From Bryobacteraceae bacterium CoA2 C42 (GTDB lineage Bacteria > Acidobacteriota > Terriglobia > Bryobacterales > Bryobacteraceae), in contig JAINDL010000076.1 in assembly GCA_019931245.1 (NCBI GenBank), positions 1-64,000 of the forward strand: 64,000 bases of DNA, in the 5' to 3' direction. Below the pieces are notes generated by a model. The model was not told the DNA's origin. It saw only the letters and a program-made list of their open reading frames with translations, and did not search any database. The position numbers and the translations under genes are program-made. Of the stretch, positions 52,765-61,984 are shown piece after piece; positions within the stretch are counted from its first letter, which is position 1; each line of letters opens with the position of its first letter.

Positions 52765-54144
52765 ATGATTCTGCGCCGCCTTGTTCCGCAACTGATTCTG
52801 ACCGCCACGCTGCTGTTTGCCCAGAAGCAGAAGGTGGTCAAGCCCGGCTTTAACATGTTTTCGATGGAGCAGGATATCCAACTGGGCCGGGAGGCAGCGG
52901 CGCAGATTGAGCGGGAGATGCAGATCGTCAACGATCCGCGCCTGACAGGACTGATCGACCGAATCGGACGGAAGTTGATGGCGGCCAACGCGGCGGACAA
53001 CAAGAACGGGCAGTTTCCGTTTTCGTTCAAGGTGGTGAACGATCCTTCGATCAACGCCTTTGCGCTGCCGGGCGGGCCGATGTTTATCCAGACGGGGTTG
53101 ATTGCGGCGGCGGATAATGAGGGGCAGGTGGCCGGGGTGATGGGCCACGAGATGGCCCACGTGATTCTGCGGCACGGGACCAACCAGGCTTCGAAGGCCA
53201 ACCTGATTCAACTGCCGCTGATGGTGGCCGGCGAGATGGCGGGGAGCCGGGGAATGCTTGGCACGCTGATGCAGCTGGGCATCGGCCTCGGGGCGAACTC
53301 GGTGCTGATGAAGTTTTCGCGCAGCGCGGAGTCGGATGCGGATCTGCTGGGCGCGCGGCTGCTGCACACGGCCGGGTACAATCCGGTGGAACTGGCGCGG
53401 TTCTTCGAGAAGCTGGAGGCCGAGGCGGGTAAGGGGAACGCGCTGACGCAGTTCTTTGCTTCGCACCCGAACCCGGGCAACCGGGTGAAGAACATTCAGG
53501 CGGACATGCAGTTCTATCCGCGGGCAAACTACCTGCCGGAGGCGCCGACGGCCGATTTTCTCGCGGCGAAAGCGGCGGCCAAGGCGCTGCCGGCGCCGCC
53601 CAAGCGGCCGCAGCAGGGTGGGCCGGCGCCGGCAGCGCAGAACGGCGGGCCGGGGCCGGATACCGTGCCGCCGGCCGGGTACAAGGTGCAGCGCAGTCCG
53701 TTGTACGCGATGGCCTACCCGGAGGACTGGCAGAGCCAGTTGGCGCAGGACCAGGTGTCGCTGACGCTGGCGGCGGCGGACGGTCTGGTGCGCGGGCAGA
53801 ACGGCCAGAACGACGTGGGCCACGGGGTGCTGGTGGCGATCAACCAGGCGCGGAGCCAGAACCTGGATCAGGAGACCGATACGCTGGTGCGGGGGTTACT
53901 GCAGGGGAACCCGGGGGTGCGGCAGACGGGAGGCGTGCAGCGGATGCGGGTAAGCGGCCAGGCGGCGAATCTGGTTTCGCTCGAAGGGCAGAGCGGAATG
54001 AAGCGCGGCGAGAAAGAAGTGATTCGGGTGTTGACGGTGCTGCATCCGCGGGGCTTGTTCCACGCGGTGTTCGTGGCGCCGGAGAGCCGGTGGCGGATCG
54101 CCGAAGGCGAATATAACGAGATGATGCGGAGCATCCGGTTCTAG
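52765..54144 (+). CDS. M48 family metallopeptidase
   Basis: The 459-residue protein has a signal peptide (LVPQLILTATLLFAQ) and an M48 catalytic domain with HExxH in GVMGHEMAHVILRHG. The distal Glu region is RSAESDADLLGARLLHTAGYNP and the end is FFASHPNPGNRVKNIQ. A further ~200 residues (from ~300) form a PsbP/Mog1-like or stress-type domain of unknown role. BepA/YfgC-type relatives maintain outer-membrane protein quality. Two bases separate it from the next gene. Confidence 0.92.
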   Translation: MILRRLVPQLILTATLLFAQKQKVVKPGFNMFSMEQDIQLGREAAAQIEREMQIVNDPRLTGLIDRIGRKLMAANAADNKNGQFPFSFKVVNDPSINAFALPGGPMFIQTGLIAAADNEGQVAGVMGHEMAHVILRHGTNQASKANLIQLPLMVAGEMAGSRGMLGTLMQLGIGLGANSVLMKFSRSAESDADLLGARLLHTAGYNPVELARFFEKLEAEAGKGNALTQFFASHPNPGNRVKNIQADMQFYPRANYLPEAPTADFLAAKAAAKALPAPPKRPQQGGPAPAAQNGGPGPDTVPPAGYKVQRSPLYAMAYPEDWQSQLAQDQVSLTLAAADGLVRGQNGQNDVGHGVLVAINQARSQNLDQETDTLVRGLLQGNPGVRQTGGVQRMRVSGQAANLVSLEGQSGMKRGEKEVIRVLTVLHPRGLFHAVFVAPESRWRIAEGEYNEMMRSIRF

Positions 54145-54146
54145 GC

Positions 54147-55124
54147 GTGTTCGATTACCGCGCTGCTCTGTTTGACGGACCCGGGCGGCCGCTGCGCTTG
54201 GCTTCGTTTCGCAATTTTACGTTGCAGGCGGGGGAGCGGCTGGTCCGCGTGACGGCGTGCACGATTTGCGGCAGCGACCTGCATACCTTAGCGGGGCGGC
54301 GGACGGCGCCGGCGCCGTCGATTCTGGGACACGAGGCGGTGGGCATCGAGGTGGCGACGGGGCGCCGGGTGACGTGGTCGATCCTGGCCTGCTGCGGGGA
54401 GTGTGACCGGTGCCGGCGAGGGATGGAGCAGAAGTGTGAGCGGCTGTTCAAGTACGGCCACGGGATGCACGCGGGGGCGCCGTCGGGCGGGTTGTCGGAG
54501 TTGATCGTGCTCCGGCCGGGGACGCTGGTGCTGGAGGTGCCGGAGGGGTTGGCGGATGAGGTGGTGTGTCCGGCCAACTGCGCAACAGCGACGGTGGCGG
54601 CGTGTTTCCGCGTGGCGGGACCGGTGCGGGGGCGGACGGTGCTGGTGCAGGGGGCGGGGCTGTTGGGGTTGACGGCGGCGGCGATGGCTTCGGCCGGGGG
54701 GGCGGCGGCAGTGCACGTGGTGGACCCGGACGGGGAGCGGCGGGCGCTGGCGGGGCGGTTTGGCGCAACGGCGACCGGAGCGGAAGACGCGCCGGCGGTG
54801 GATGTGGCTTTCGAGTTTTCGGGCCGGTCGGCGGCGATGCCGGCGCTGCGGGTGGGGGGAGTGTGGGTGTTGGCGGGGGCGGTGTTTTCCGTGCCGCCGG
54901 TGGCTATTGACCCGGAGGCGATGGTGCGGGGGCTGTGGCGGATGGAGGGGGTGCACAATTACCGGCCGGAGGACCTGGGGACGGCGCTGCGGTTTCTGGA
55001 CGGAGCGGGGAGGCGGTTTCCGTTTGGCGAACTGGTGGCGCGGAGCTTTCCGTTGGCGGAGGTGAACGAGGCGCTGGCTTGGGCGGCAGAGGCGCGGCCG
55101 GTGCGGGTGATGATCCGGCCTTAG
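54147..55124 (+). CDS. Zinc-dependent alcohol dehydrogenase, HpnZ/TIGR03366-like
   Basis: The 325-residue protein uses a GTG start two bases after the M48 stop. It has catalytic-zinc ligands Cys in TACTICGSDLH and His in ILGHEAVG, structural-zinc cysteines in ACCGECDRCRRGMEQKC, and a Rossmann motif VLVQGAGLLGLTAAAMA. The ANCATATVAA and KYGHGMHAG segments resemble the TIGR03366 dehydrogenases linked to phosphonate catabolism, but no phosphonate genes are present. Substrate therefore unknown. Its 3' end overlaps the convergent DUF1501 gene by four bases. Confidence 0.85.
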   Translation: MFDYRAALFDGPGRPLRLASFRNFTLQAGERLVRVTACTICGSDLHTLAGRRTAPAPSILGHEAVGIEVATGRRVTWSILACCGECDRCRRGMEQKCERLFKYGHGMHAGAPSGGLSELIVLRPGTLVLEVPEGLADEVVCPANCATATVAACFRVAGPVRGRTVLVQGAGLLGLTAAAMASAGGAAAVHVVDPDGERRALAGRFGATATGAEDAPAVDVAFEFSGRSAAMPALRVGGVWVLAGAVFSVPPVAIDPEAMVRGLWRMEGVHNYRPEDLGTALRFLDGAGRRFPFGELVARSFPLAEVNEALAWAAEARPVRVMIRP

Positions 55125-56536
55125 GCCAGAAGCTCCTTCATCACGCGGGCTTCGTCAGTGGGGCCGATGAGGCGTTGATTGAGTCCAAGATAGGGGTAGT
55201 GCAGGGTGTGCGGGTTCAGGCCGAGTTGGTGGAGGATGGTGGCCTGGAGGTCGCGAGGGGTCATCTTGTCTTTGGCGACATAGTAGCCGATGTCGTCGGT
55301 CTCGCCGAAGTTGAGCCCTTTCTTCACGCCGCCGCCGGCCATCCACATGGTGTAGGCGTAGGGGTGGTGGTCGCGGCCGAAGAAGGCGCCTTCGGTGCCG
55401 CCGCGGTTTTCGCGCATGGGGGTGCGGCCGAACTCGCCGCCCCAGACGACGAGGGTCTCATCGAGGAGGCCGCGCTGCTTGAGGTCTTTGAGCAGGGCGG
55501 TGACGGCCTGGTCGGCCGAGCGGATGTGGGGGCGGAGGGCGTGTTGGATATCGTCGCGCTTGCTGGTGCCGTGGTGGTCCCAGCCCCAGTCGAAGATCTG
55601 GACGAAGCGGACGCCGTTTTCGACGAGCCGGCGGGCGAGGAGGCAGTTGTTGGCGAGGCTCGTCTTGCCGGGTTCGGTGCCGTAGGCTTCGTGGACGGCG
55701 GGGGGCTCCTTTGAGATATCCATGACCTGGGGCACGGAGATCTGCATGCGGTAGGCGAGTTCGTACTGGCCCATGCGGGCGTCGGTTTCCGGGTCGCCGG
55801 CCTGTTGGGCCTGAAGAGAATTGAGGTCTTTGAGCGCGTCGAGGGTTTTGCGGCGGAGGGAACGGGTCATGCCCTCGGGGTCGGAGAGGAAGAGCACGGG
55901 GTCGCCGTGGGAGCGGCAGTGGACGCCCTGGTGGACGCTCGGCAAAAAGGCGCTGCCCCAGAGGCTTTTGCCGCCGTCGGGGTTGTTGCCGCCGCTCGTG
56001 AGGACGACGAAGCCGGGGAGATCCTCGTTTTCGGTGCCGAGGCCGTAGGTGGCCCAGGCGCCCATGGAGGCGAACCCGAAGCGGGGGTTGCCGGTGTGGA
56101 GGAAGAGCTGGGCGGGGGCGTGGTTGAACTGGTCGGTACTCATCGACCGGATGATGGTGAGGTCGTCGACGACGGTGGACAGGTTCGGGAGCAGTTCGCT
56201 GAGCCAGGCGCCGGACTGGCCGTGTTGCTTGAACTTGTAGGGCGTGCCGAGCATGCGGGGGACGCCTTTGATGAAGGCAAAGCGCTTGCCTTTGAGTAAC
56301 TCGTCGGGGCAGGGCTTGCCGTCGTATTTGACTAACTCGGGCTTATAATCGAACAGCTCGAGCTGGCTGGGGGCGCCGGCCATGTGGAGGAAGATGACGG
56401 ATTTGGCCTTGGCCGGATGGTCCGGTTTTTTGGCGCCCTGGGCTTCGGCCAGGAACATATTGGCAAGGCCGAGGCTGCAGCCGGAGAGGAAGTGGCGGCG
56501 GGTGGCCGCGAGGGCCGTTTCGAGTTTGGGGTTCAT
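55121..56536 (-). CDS. DUF1501 family exported protein
   Basis: The 471-residue protein begins with a Tat-like leader (ATRRHFLSGCSLGLANMFLAEAQG). A sulfatase/phosphatase-like fold follows (VIFLHMAGAPSQLELFDYKPEL, HAPAQLFLHTGNPRFGFASMGAWATYGLG, VVWGGEFGRTPMRENRGGTEG, GRDHHPYAYTMWMAGGG). DUF1501 genes nearly always accompany PSD1/DUF1549-DUF1553 cytochromes, as here (ATGA overlap). Biochemical role is not established. Confidence 0.93.
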   Translation of the reverse strand: MNPKLETALAATRRHFLSGCSLGLANMFLAEAQGAKKPDHPAKAKSVIFLHMAGAPSQLELFDYKPELVKYDGKPCPDELLKGKRFAFIKGVPRMLGTPYKFKQHGQSGAWLSELLPNLSTVVDDLTIIRSMSTDQFNHAPAQLFLHTGNPRFGFASMGAWATYGLGTENEDLPGFVVLTSGGNNPDGGKSLWGSAFLPSVHQGVHCRSHGDPVLFLSDPEGMTRSLRRKTLDALKDLNSLQAQQAGDPETDARMGQYELAYRMQISVPQVMDISKEPPAVHEAYGTEPGKTSLANNCLLARRLVENGVRFVQIFDWGWDHHGTSKRDDIQHALRPHIRSADQAVTALLKDLKQRGLLDETLVVWGGEFGRTPMRENRGGTEGAFFGRDHHPYAYTMWMAGGGVKKGLNFGETDDIGYYVAKDKMTPRDLQATILHQLGLNPHTLHYPYLGLNQRLIGPTDEARVMKELLA

Positions 56537-59094
56537 CGACGGGTTACCGTTTCATCGAGATTGAGGATCGTGTTGGCGACGACGACCCAGGCGGCCTTGG
56601 CGGCGTCGCCGGGTTGGGGTTTGCCGAGATTGAGGGGGACCGAGCCGATGAGGCCGGCGTCGAAGACCTGGCCCGCGCCGCGGATGCCGTTGCGGGCAAC
56701 GCGGATGGCGATCACGTTCCGGCCGGGGCGGAAGGCTTTCTGGCCGTCGTCGTTGATGGGGTACTCGTAGTGGCCGCTGCGTTCGAAGATATTCGACAGG
56801 GCGAGGACGCCGTTGATCCAGACATCGAACTGCGCGTTGGTGCGGGCGGGCAGTTTGAAGTTGGTCGGCACGGCGGCGGGGAGGTCGAGTTCGTAGCGGA
56901 GCCAGAGGACGTCGGTGTCCCAGGTGGTTTTGACGGGGGTGGCTTCGTTGGGTTTCGAGAAGTGGCCGAAGTAGCCGGGGCCGGCGGACCACTGGGAGGC
57001 GTCGTAGGCGGGCTTCATCCAATTGGGGTCTCCGGGGTCGGTCAAGCGGTAGCGCCATTCGCGGGGGGTGGTGCGGGCGTCGGGCAGGAGGGTGGCCTGG
57101 CGGTCTTCGCTATAGAGCACTTTGTCGTAGTTCAGGAGTTTGGCGGTGTTCTGGGGTTGGCGGGCGAGTTCGGCGGTGGTGGCGGCGTGGAGGGCGGCGA
57201 CGCGCCGGCGCTCGGCGGGAGTGGGGGGGCGGAGGAGGGTGAGGGCGAAGAGTTTGGCGAGGGGGTCGGTGGGGGACTCCTGGCGGGCGCGGGCGGCGAG
57301 GTGCTGGGCGGCCTCCATGAAGGTGGGGTCGTTCATGACGGTGAGGGCCTGCAGGGGGGTGTTGGTGCGGATGCGTTTGATGGTGCAGACTTCGCCGGTG
57401 GGGGCGTCGAAGTTCATCATGGAGGGGTAGGCGCTGGTGCGGCGCATGAAGGTGTAGAGGGCGCGGCGGTAGCGGTCTTCGCCGGGGGAGGTGACCCAGC
57501 TATCGCCGTTGTAGACGACGAGCCAGACGCCGTCGGGCTGCCAGGGCATGACGGGGGGGCCGTACCGTTTGGGGCTGAGGAGGCCGGCGGCGGCGAGGGC
57601 TTGGTCGCGGACCATTTCGGCGTCGAGGCGGAAGCGGCCGGCGCGGGCGTAGTACTTATTCTGGGGGTCCTTTTCGCGTAAGTCGGGGGTGAGGTCGGAG
57701 GCCTGTTTGTAAGTGGCGCTGCTGACGATGGTTTTGAGTAACTTCTTGACGTCCCAATCCTTTTGGAACTCGAGGGCGAGATGGTCGAGGAGTTCGGGGT
57801 GGGTGGGTGGGACGCCCTGGGTGCCGAAGTCCTCTTCGCTGTCGACGAGGCCGCGGCCCATGAGGCGGCTCCAGAAGCGGTTGACGGTGACGCGGGCGGT
57901 GAGAGGGTTTTCGGGGCTGACGAGCCACTGGGCGAAGCCGAGGCGGTTGCGGGGTGCTTTGGGGGGCAGGGGCGGGAAGGCGGCGGGGAGAGCGGCTTCG
58001 ACGGTTTCGCCGGGGGTGAGGAAGTTGCCGCGTTCGTAGATGCGGGTTTTGCGTTGTTTGTCGGTTGGAAGTTCCTTGAGGATGAGGGTGGAGGCTTTGT
58101 CGGTAAGTTTGAGGGTGGGGCGGTCGGAGGGGTGGTCGTCGTCGGCGGTTTGGTTGAAGAAGGCGTAGAGCTGGTAGAACTCTTTGTGGGTGAGGGGGTC
58201 GTACTTATGGGTGTGGCACTGGGCGCAGCCCCAGGTTTGGCCCATCCAGACCTGGCCGGTGGTGGCGAGGCGGTCGCGGATGGCGAGGTCGCGGTACTCT
58301 TCGTCGTCGGTGCCGCCTTCGGTGTTGGTCATGGTGTTGCGGTGGAAGCCGGTGGCGATGAGGTCGTCGATGGAGGGGTCGGGGAGGAGGTCGCCGGCGA
58401 GTTGGCGGATGGTGAATTCGTTGAAGGGGAGATTGTCGTTGAAGGCGCGGATGACCCAGTCGCGGTAGGGCCAGATGGTGCGTTTGTTGTCCTTTTCGTA
58501 GCCCTGGGTGTCGGCGTAGCGGGCGAGGTCGAGCCAGATTTTGGCCCAGCGTTCGCCGAACTGGGGGTTGGCGAGGAGGGCGTCGACGTATTGGGAGTAG
58601 TTGCCGGTGCGGATGAATTCGGCGGCGAGGGCGGGCGAGGGGGGGACGCCGAGGAGGTCGAGGGCGAGGCGGCGGGCGAGGGTGGGGCGGTCGGCTTCTT
58701 TCGCGGGGGTGAGCTTCTTTTCGGTTAGTTTTTGGAGGACGAAGAAGTCGATGGCGTTGCCGGGAGCGGGGGTGGGTTTGGGTTTCTGGTAGGCCCAGTG
58801 GGCGGTGTAGGGGGCGCCGGCGGCGACCCAATCTTCGAGGGTTTTGATTTCGGCCGGGGTGAGGCGGGGGCCGGAGGGGGGCATGGGGCGGTTGGGGTGG
58901 GAGACGCGGGCGAGGATGCGGGCGCCTTTGGCGTGGGGTTGGTCGAGGCGGAGGCCGGCTTGCCGCGAGTGCTCGTCGGGGCCATGGCAGGCGATGCATT
59001 TTTTGCTGAGCAGGGGGCGGACGTCCCGCTGGAAGTCGGGGGCTTCGGCCCGAAGGGTGAGGGCCAGCAAAGTAAGAGGCAGCCAACGCAGCAT
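56533..59094 (-). CDS. PSD1 / DUF1549-DUF1553 protein with N-terminal cytochrome c motif
   Basis: The start is set at 59094 (MLRWLPLTLLALTLRAEA signal); an ATG eight codons earlier at 59118 gives a poor leader. The product has ~853 residues. A PSC1-type cytochrome motif KKCIACHGPDEHSRQ holds one CxxCH. The DUF1549 domain (~120-330) has WAKIWLDLARYADTQGYEKDN and WGCAQCHTHKYDPLTHKEFYQLYAF (a second CxxCH), and the DUF1553 domain (~390-640) has NRFWSRLMGRGLVDSEEDFG. Discoidin/beta-sandwich residues end it. Common in Planctomycetota and Acidobacteriota. Translationally coupled to the DUF1501 gene. Confidence 0.92.
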   Translation of the reverse strand: MLRWLPLTLLALTLRAEAPDFQRDVRPLLSKKCIACHGPDEHSRQAGLRLDQPHAKGARILARVSHPNRPMPPSGPRLTPAEIKTLEDWVAAGAPYTAHWAYQKPKPTPAPGNAIDFFVLQKLTEKKLTPAKEADRPTLARRLALDLLGVPPSPALAAEFIRTGNYSQYVDALLANPQFGERWAKIWLDLARYADTQGYEKDNKRTIWPYRDWVIRAFNDNLPFNEFTIRQLAGDLLPDPSIDDLIATGFHRNTMTNTEGGTDDEEYRDLAIRDRLATTGQVWMGQTWGCAQCHTHKYDPLTHKEFYQLYAFFNQTADDDHPSDRPTLKLTDKASTLILKELPTDKQRKTRIYERGNFLTPGETVEAALPAAFPPLPPKAPRNRLGFAQWLVSPENPLTARVTVNRFWSRLMGRGLVDSEEDFGTQGVPPTHPELLDHLALEFQKDWDVKKLLKTIVSSATYKQASDLTPDLREKDPQNKYYARAGRFRLDAEMVRDQALAAAGLLSPKRYGPPVMPWQPDGVWLVVYNGDSWVTSPGEDRYRRALYTFMRRTSAYPSMMNFDAPTGEVCTIKRIRTNTPLQALTVMNDPTFMEAAQHLAARARQESPTDPLAKLFALTLLRPPTPAERRRVAALHAATTAELARQPQNTAKLLNYDKVLYSEDRQATLLPDARTTPREWRYRLTDPGDPNWMKPAYDASQWSAGPGYFGHFSKPNEATPVKTTWDTDVLWLRYELDLPAAVPTNFKLPARTNAQFDVWINGVLALSNIFERSGHYEYPINDDGQKAFRPGRNVIAIRVARNGIRGAGQVFDAGLIGSVPLNLGKPQPGDAAKAAWVVVANTILNLDETVTRR

Positions 59095-59141
59095 GGTGTC
59101 CCTATTGTATCGCCGCAATCGAGTTAGGCTAGAGGTACGGT

Positions 59142-59987
59142 ATGCGCCACATTCTATTCCCTGTCGATTTTTCCGCGCCCTGCGAGAACCTGGTTCCGGC
59201 CGTTGTGGCGTGGGCCCAGCGCTACGAGGCTGACCTGACGCTGCTGCATGTGCATGAGTTGCCGGTCGTAGCGATTGAGCAGCCGAACGTGGCAGCCGAA
59301 CTGGAGTTCTTGCGGGAGGCGGCGCAGCAGCGGCTGGATGCGTTTCTGCCGGCTGGGTTTGGCGGATTGCCGGTGCGGCGGGTGCAGGTGGACGGGCGGG
59401 CTGGTTCGGCGATTGTCGAGTATGCGGCGGCCAACGGGATGGACCTGATTATGATGCCGACGCACGGGTACACGCGGTTCCGGCAGATGCTGCTGGGATC
59501 GGTGGTGGCGAGCGTGCTGCACGATAGCGAAGTGCCGGTGTGGACGAGCGCGCATGCCGATACGGCGTTGGCGGCGCCGGCGCCGAAGCATGTGTTGTGC
59601 GCGATCGATTGTGGCCCGCAGACGCGGCACGTGCTCGAGGCGGCGGAGGCGGTGGCCAAGCGGTTCGGAGCGCCGCTGCGGATTGTGTATTCGCATCCGG
59701 CGCTGGACACGCGGTTTCCGAGCGCGACGGCCGAGCGGGCGCACCGGTTGGTGCACGAGGAGGCGTTAGCGGCGTATCAGGCGGTGGCGGCCGAGTTGGA
59801 TCTGCCGGAGTACCTGGAGGTGCTTGAGGAGCCGACGCTGGTGGCGGGGGTGTTGGGGGCGATTGCGACGCACCAGGCGGACTTGCTGGTGATTGGGCGG
59901 GGCCGGATTCAGGGAGTGATGGGCCGGTTGCGGACCAATGCGCATGATCTGATCCGGATGTCGCCGTGTCCGGTGTTGAGCGTTTAG
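59142..59987 (+). CDS. Tandem universal stress protein (two UspA domains)
   Basis: The 281-residue protein has two UspA folds. The first (~1-140) has the ATP-loop-like stretch MMPTHGYTRFRQMLLGSV; the second (~145-281) has VIGRGRIQGVMGRLRTNAHDLI. The second lacks the standard G-x-x-G-x(9)-G-S/T spacing and may not bind ATP. Its 3' end overlaps the convergent MgtC/DUF4010 gene by four bases. Confidence 0.92.
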   Translation: MRHILFPVDFSAPCENLVPAVVAWAQRYEADLTLLHVHELPVVAIEQPNVAAELEFLREAAQQRLDAFLPAGFGGLPVRRVQVDGRAGSAIVEYAAANGMDLIMMPTHGYTRFRQMLLGSVVASVLHDSEVPVWTSAHADTALAAPAPKHVLCAIDCGPQTRHVLEAAEAVAKRFGAPLRIVYSHPALDTRFPSATAERAHRLVHEEALAAYQAVAAELDLPEYLEVLEEPTLVAGVLGAIATHQADLLVIGRGRIQGVMGRLRTNAHDLIRMSPCPVLSV

Positions 59988-61237
59988 CGGGGCCAGGCGA
60001 CGAGGAAGCCGGTGGCGGTGCCGGCGAGCAAAAGCGCAAAGCCGGCGGCGGCGGCGGGGCGGAAGGGGCCGCGTCCGACGATGAGGACGATGGCGAGTTT
60101 GACGCTGGTGTTGGCGAGGCAGCCGACGGCCACGGCCATGGCGGCCTGCGCGGCAGGGGCGGCGGATTTGGCCATGGCGATGGTGAGGGCGTCGACCTCG
60201 GTCGTCCCGAGCAGGGCGCCGGAGAGGACCAGACCGGCTCCATTCCAAAGGTCTTTGACGGCGTCGAGACCGAACAGGACGGCCTGGAAGAGGGCGGCCA
60301 TCTGGAGCGCGGCGCCGACCTGCAGGGGGTTGGCGGCTTCCGTGAACGCTTCGGCGCCGCCGGAGCGGCGGAAGTAGGCCCAGAGGGCGACGGCGGTGCC
60401 GATGGCGGCGGGGGGGATGAGGTAGGGAAGCAGGGCGAGGGCGAGGGTGGGGTTGAGCAGGGTGGTGGCGACGCCGACGCGGTAGAACATGACGGTGCAG
60501 GCGGTGATGACGCCGAGGGCGAGGGGATGGCCGGAGAGGGGTTGGGCGGCGCTGGTGCGGGCAAACGAGAGGGTGACATTCGTGGAGGAGATGAGGCCGC
60601 CGAGCAGGCCCGAGAGCACGGAGCCTTTGCCGGGGCCGACGATGGCGCGGGCGGCATAGCCGAGGAAGCTCAGGCCGGAGATGAGCAGCACGACGACCCA
60701 GAGTTCGCGGGGCCGGATGCCGCCCCAGGGGCCGAAGGGTCCTTCGGGCACCAGGGGAAGCACTACGAGGGCCATGAGGGCGAAGTGGAAGCCTGAGCGG
60801 ACGCCTTTTTCGGGGGCGCGTTCGACCCAGCCGTGCAGTTGGGATTTTTCGGCGAGCAGAACGGCGGTGACGGCGATGATGCCGCTGGCGATGCGCCAGT
60901 GGCCGCTGCCGGCGAAGACGCCCGCGGCGAGGACGACGAAGGCGGCCATCTCCGTGGTGCTGCCGATGTCCTTGCGGCTCGCGAGGATGTAGGCCGCGAC
61001 GATGAGGGCGGCCGGGCCGGCGAGCAGGACGGTGGCGAGGGGGGCAAAGCCGAGGAGCCAGAGGAGGCCGGCGGCGCCGCCGAGGCCGCCGAGGAGGGTG
61101 AAGGTGCGGACGCCGGCAAACAGGGCGTGGTCGTTGCCGGGGCGGCTCGAGCGTTCGCGTTCGACGCCGATGGCGGCGCCGCCGACGGCGGCGACGACTA
61201 GACTGGCAATTTGTTCCCAACTGATGGCCGGAGTCAC
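59984..61237 (-). CDS. MgtC/SapB-DUF4010 membrane protein
   Basis: The 417-residue polytopic protein has an MgtC/SapB N-domain (~10-150; AAIGVERERSSRP, AGVRTFTLLGGLGG) and a DUF4010 C-domain (~185-390). It has about 11-12 predicted helices. MgtC-type proteins affect magnesium or phosphate homeostasis in other bacteria; the long MgtC-DUF4010 form is functionally uncharacterised. It diverges from tpx across 34 bases. Confidence 0.87.
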   Translation of the reverse strand: MTPAISWEQIASLVVAAVGGAAIGVERERSSRPGNDHALFAGVRTFTLLGGLGGAAGLLWLLGFAPLATVLLAGPAALIVAAYILASRKDIGSTTEMAAFVVLAAGVFAGSGHWRIASGIIAVTAVLLAEKSQLHGWVERAPEKGVRSGFHFALMALVVLPLVPEGPFGPWGGIRPRELWVVVLLISGLSFLGYAARAIVGPGKGSVLSGLLGGLISSTNVTLSFARTSAAQPLSGHPLALGVITACTVMFYRVGVATTLLNPTLALALLPYLIPPAAIGTAVALWAYFRRSGGAEAFTEAANPLQVGAALQMAALFQAVLFGLDAVKDLWNGAGLVLSGALLGTTEVDALTIAMAKSAAPAAQAAMAVAVGCLANTSVKLAIVLIVGRGPFRPAAAAGFALLLAGTATGFLVAWPR

Positions 61238-61271
61238 TGGTTCTTCAGTCTACATCGGCTATATTGAAAGC

Positions 61272-61787
61272 ATGACTCGATCTGGCGCAATTACGATGCG
61301 CGGCAACCCCAAAGACTTGTCCGGACCGGAGTTGAAAGCTGGCGATGCGGCGCCGGATTTTTCGGCGGTCGATGCGACGATGAAGGCGATTACGCTGGCG
61401 GAGACGGCCGGTTCGGTGCGGATCTTTTCGGTCGTGCCATCGCTCGACACGCCGGTGTGCGATATGCAGACCAAGCGGTTCAACGACGCGGCGTCGACGC
61501 TGCCGAACGTCAAAATTTATACGATTTCGATGGATTTGCCGTTTGCGATGAAGCGGTGGTGCGGCGCGATGGGCGTCGATAACCTGGTAATGATCTCCGA
61601 CCACCGGAATGCTTCGTTCGGGGAGGCGTACGGAACGCTGATTCCTGATTTACGGATTGAGTGCCGGGCAATCTTCGTGATCGACGCTGGGAATACGATC
61701 CGGTACGCGGAGTATGTCCGGGAGGTAGCGGATCATCCCGACTACGAGGCGACGCTGGCGGTGGCCCGGGAACTGGCGGGGCAATAG
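61272..61787 (+). CDS. tpx: Thiol peroxidase
   Basis: The 171-residue atypical two-Cys peroxiredoxin starts with MTRSGAITMRGNPKDL. The peroxidatic Cys lies in VPSLDTPVCDMQTKRF and the resolving Cys in FAMKRWCGAMG. It reduces alkyl hydroperoxides using thioredoxin. A longer in-frame ORF exists upstream but lies antisense to the MgtC gene. Confidence 0.94.
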   Translation: MTRSGAITMRGNPKDLSGPELKAGDAAPDFSAVDATMKAITLAETAGSVRIFSVVPSLDTPVCDMQTKRFNDAASTLPNVKIYTISMDLPFAMKRWCGAMGVDNLVMISDHRNASFGEAYGTLIPDLRIECRAIFVIDAGNTIRYAEYVREVADHPDYEATLAVARELAGQ

Positions 61788-61889
61788 CCAATCCGCTGGG
61801 TGGTAGCGCTCTCCAGTTTCTGGAATATTCCGGCGGCTTTTTACCGGTTTGGGCGATTGGCGGAACGATTAATGTTCTGATAGATTAGG

Positions 61890-61912
61890 CGCTTCCTGGT
61901 TTTCGGGAAGCG
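61890..61912 (+). terminator. Weak candidate terminator after tpx
   Basis: CGCTTCC (61890-61896) pairs with GGAAGCG (61906-61912) around a nine-base loop, followed only by a broken T run. A possible promoter for the next gene (TTGCAG near 61933, TGTATT 18 bases later) lies downstream. Confidence 0.35.
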
Positions 61913-61984
61913 GTTTCGCTTTCGGCCCAGCAATTGCAGAAAAATTCTTCGGCGTAGTGTATTCTTTCGATCAGATACCCGTCC

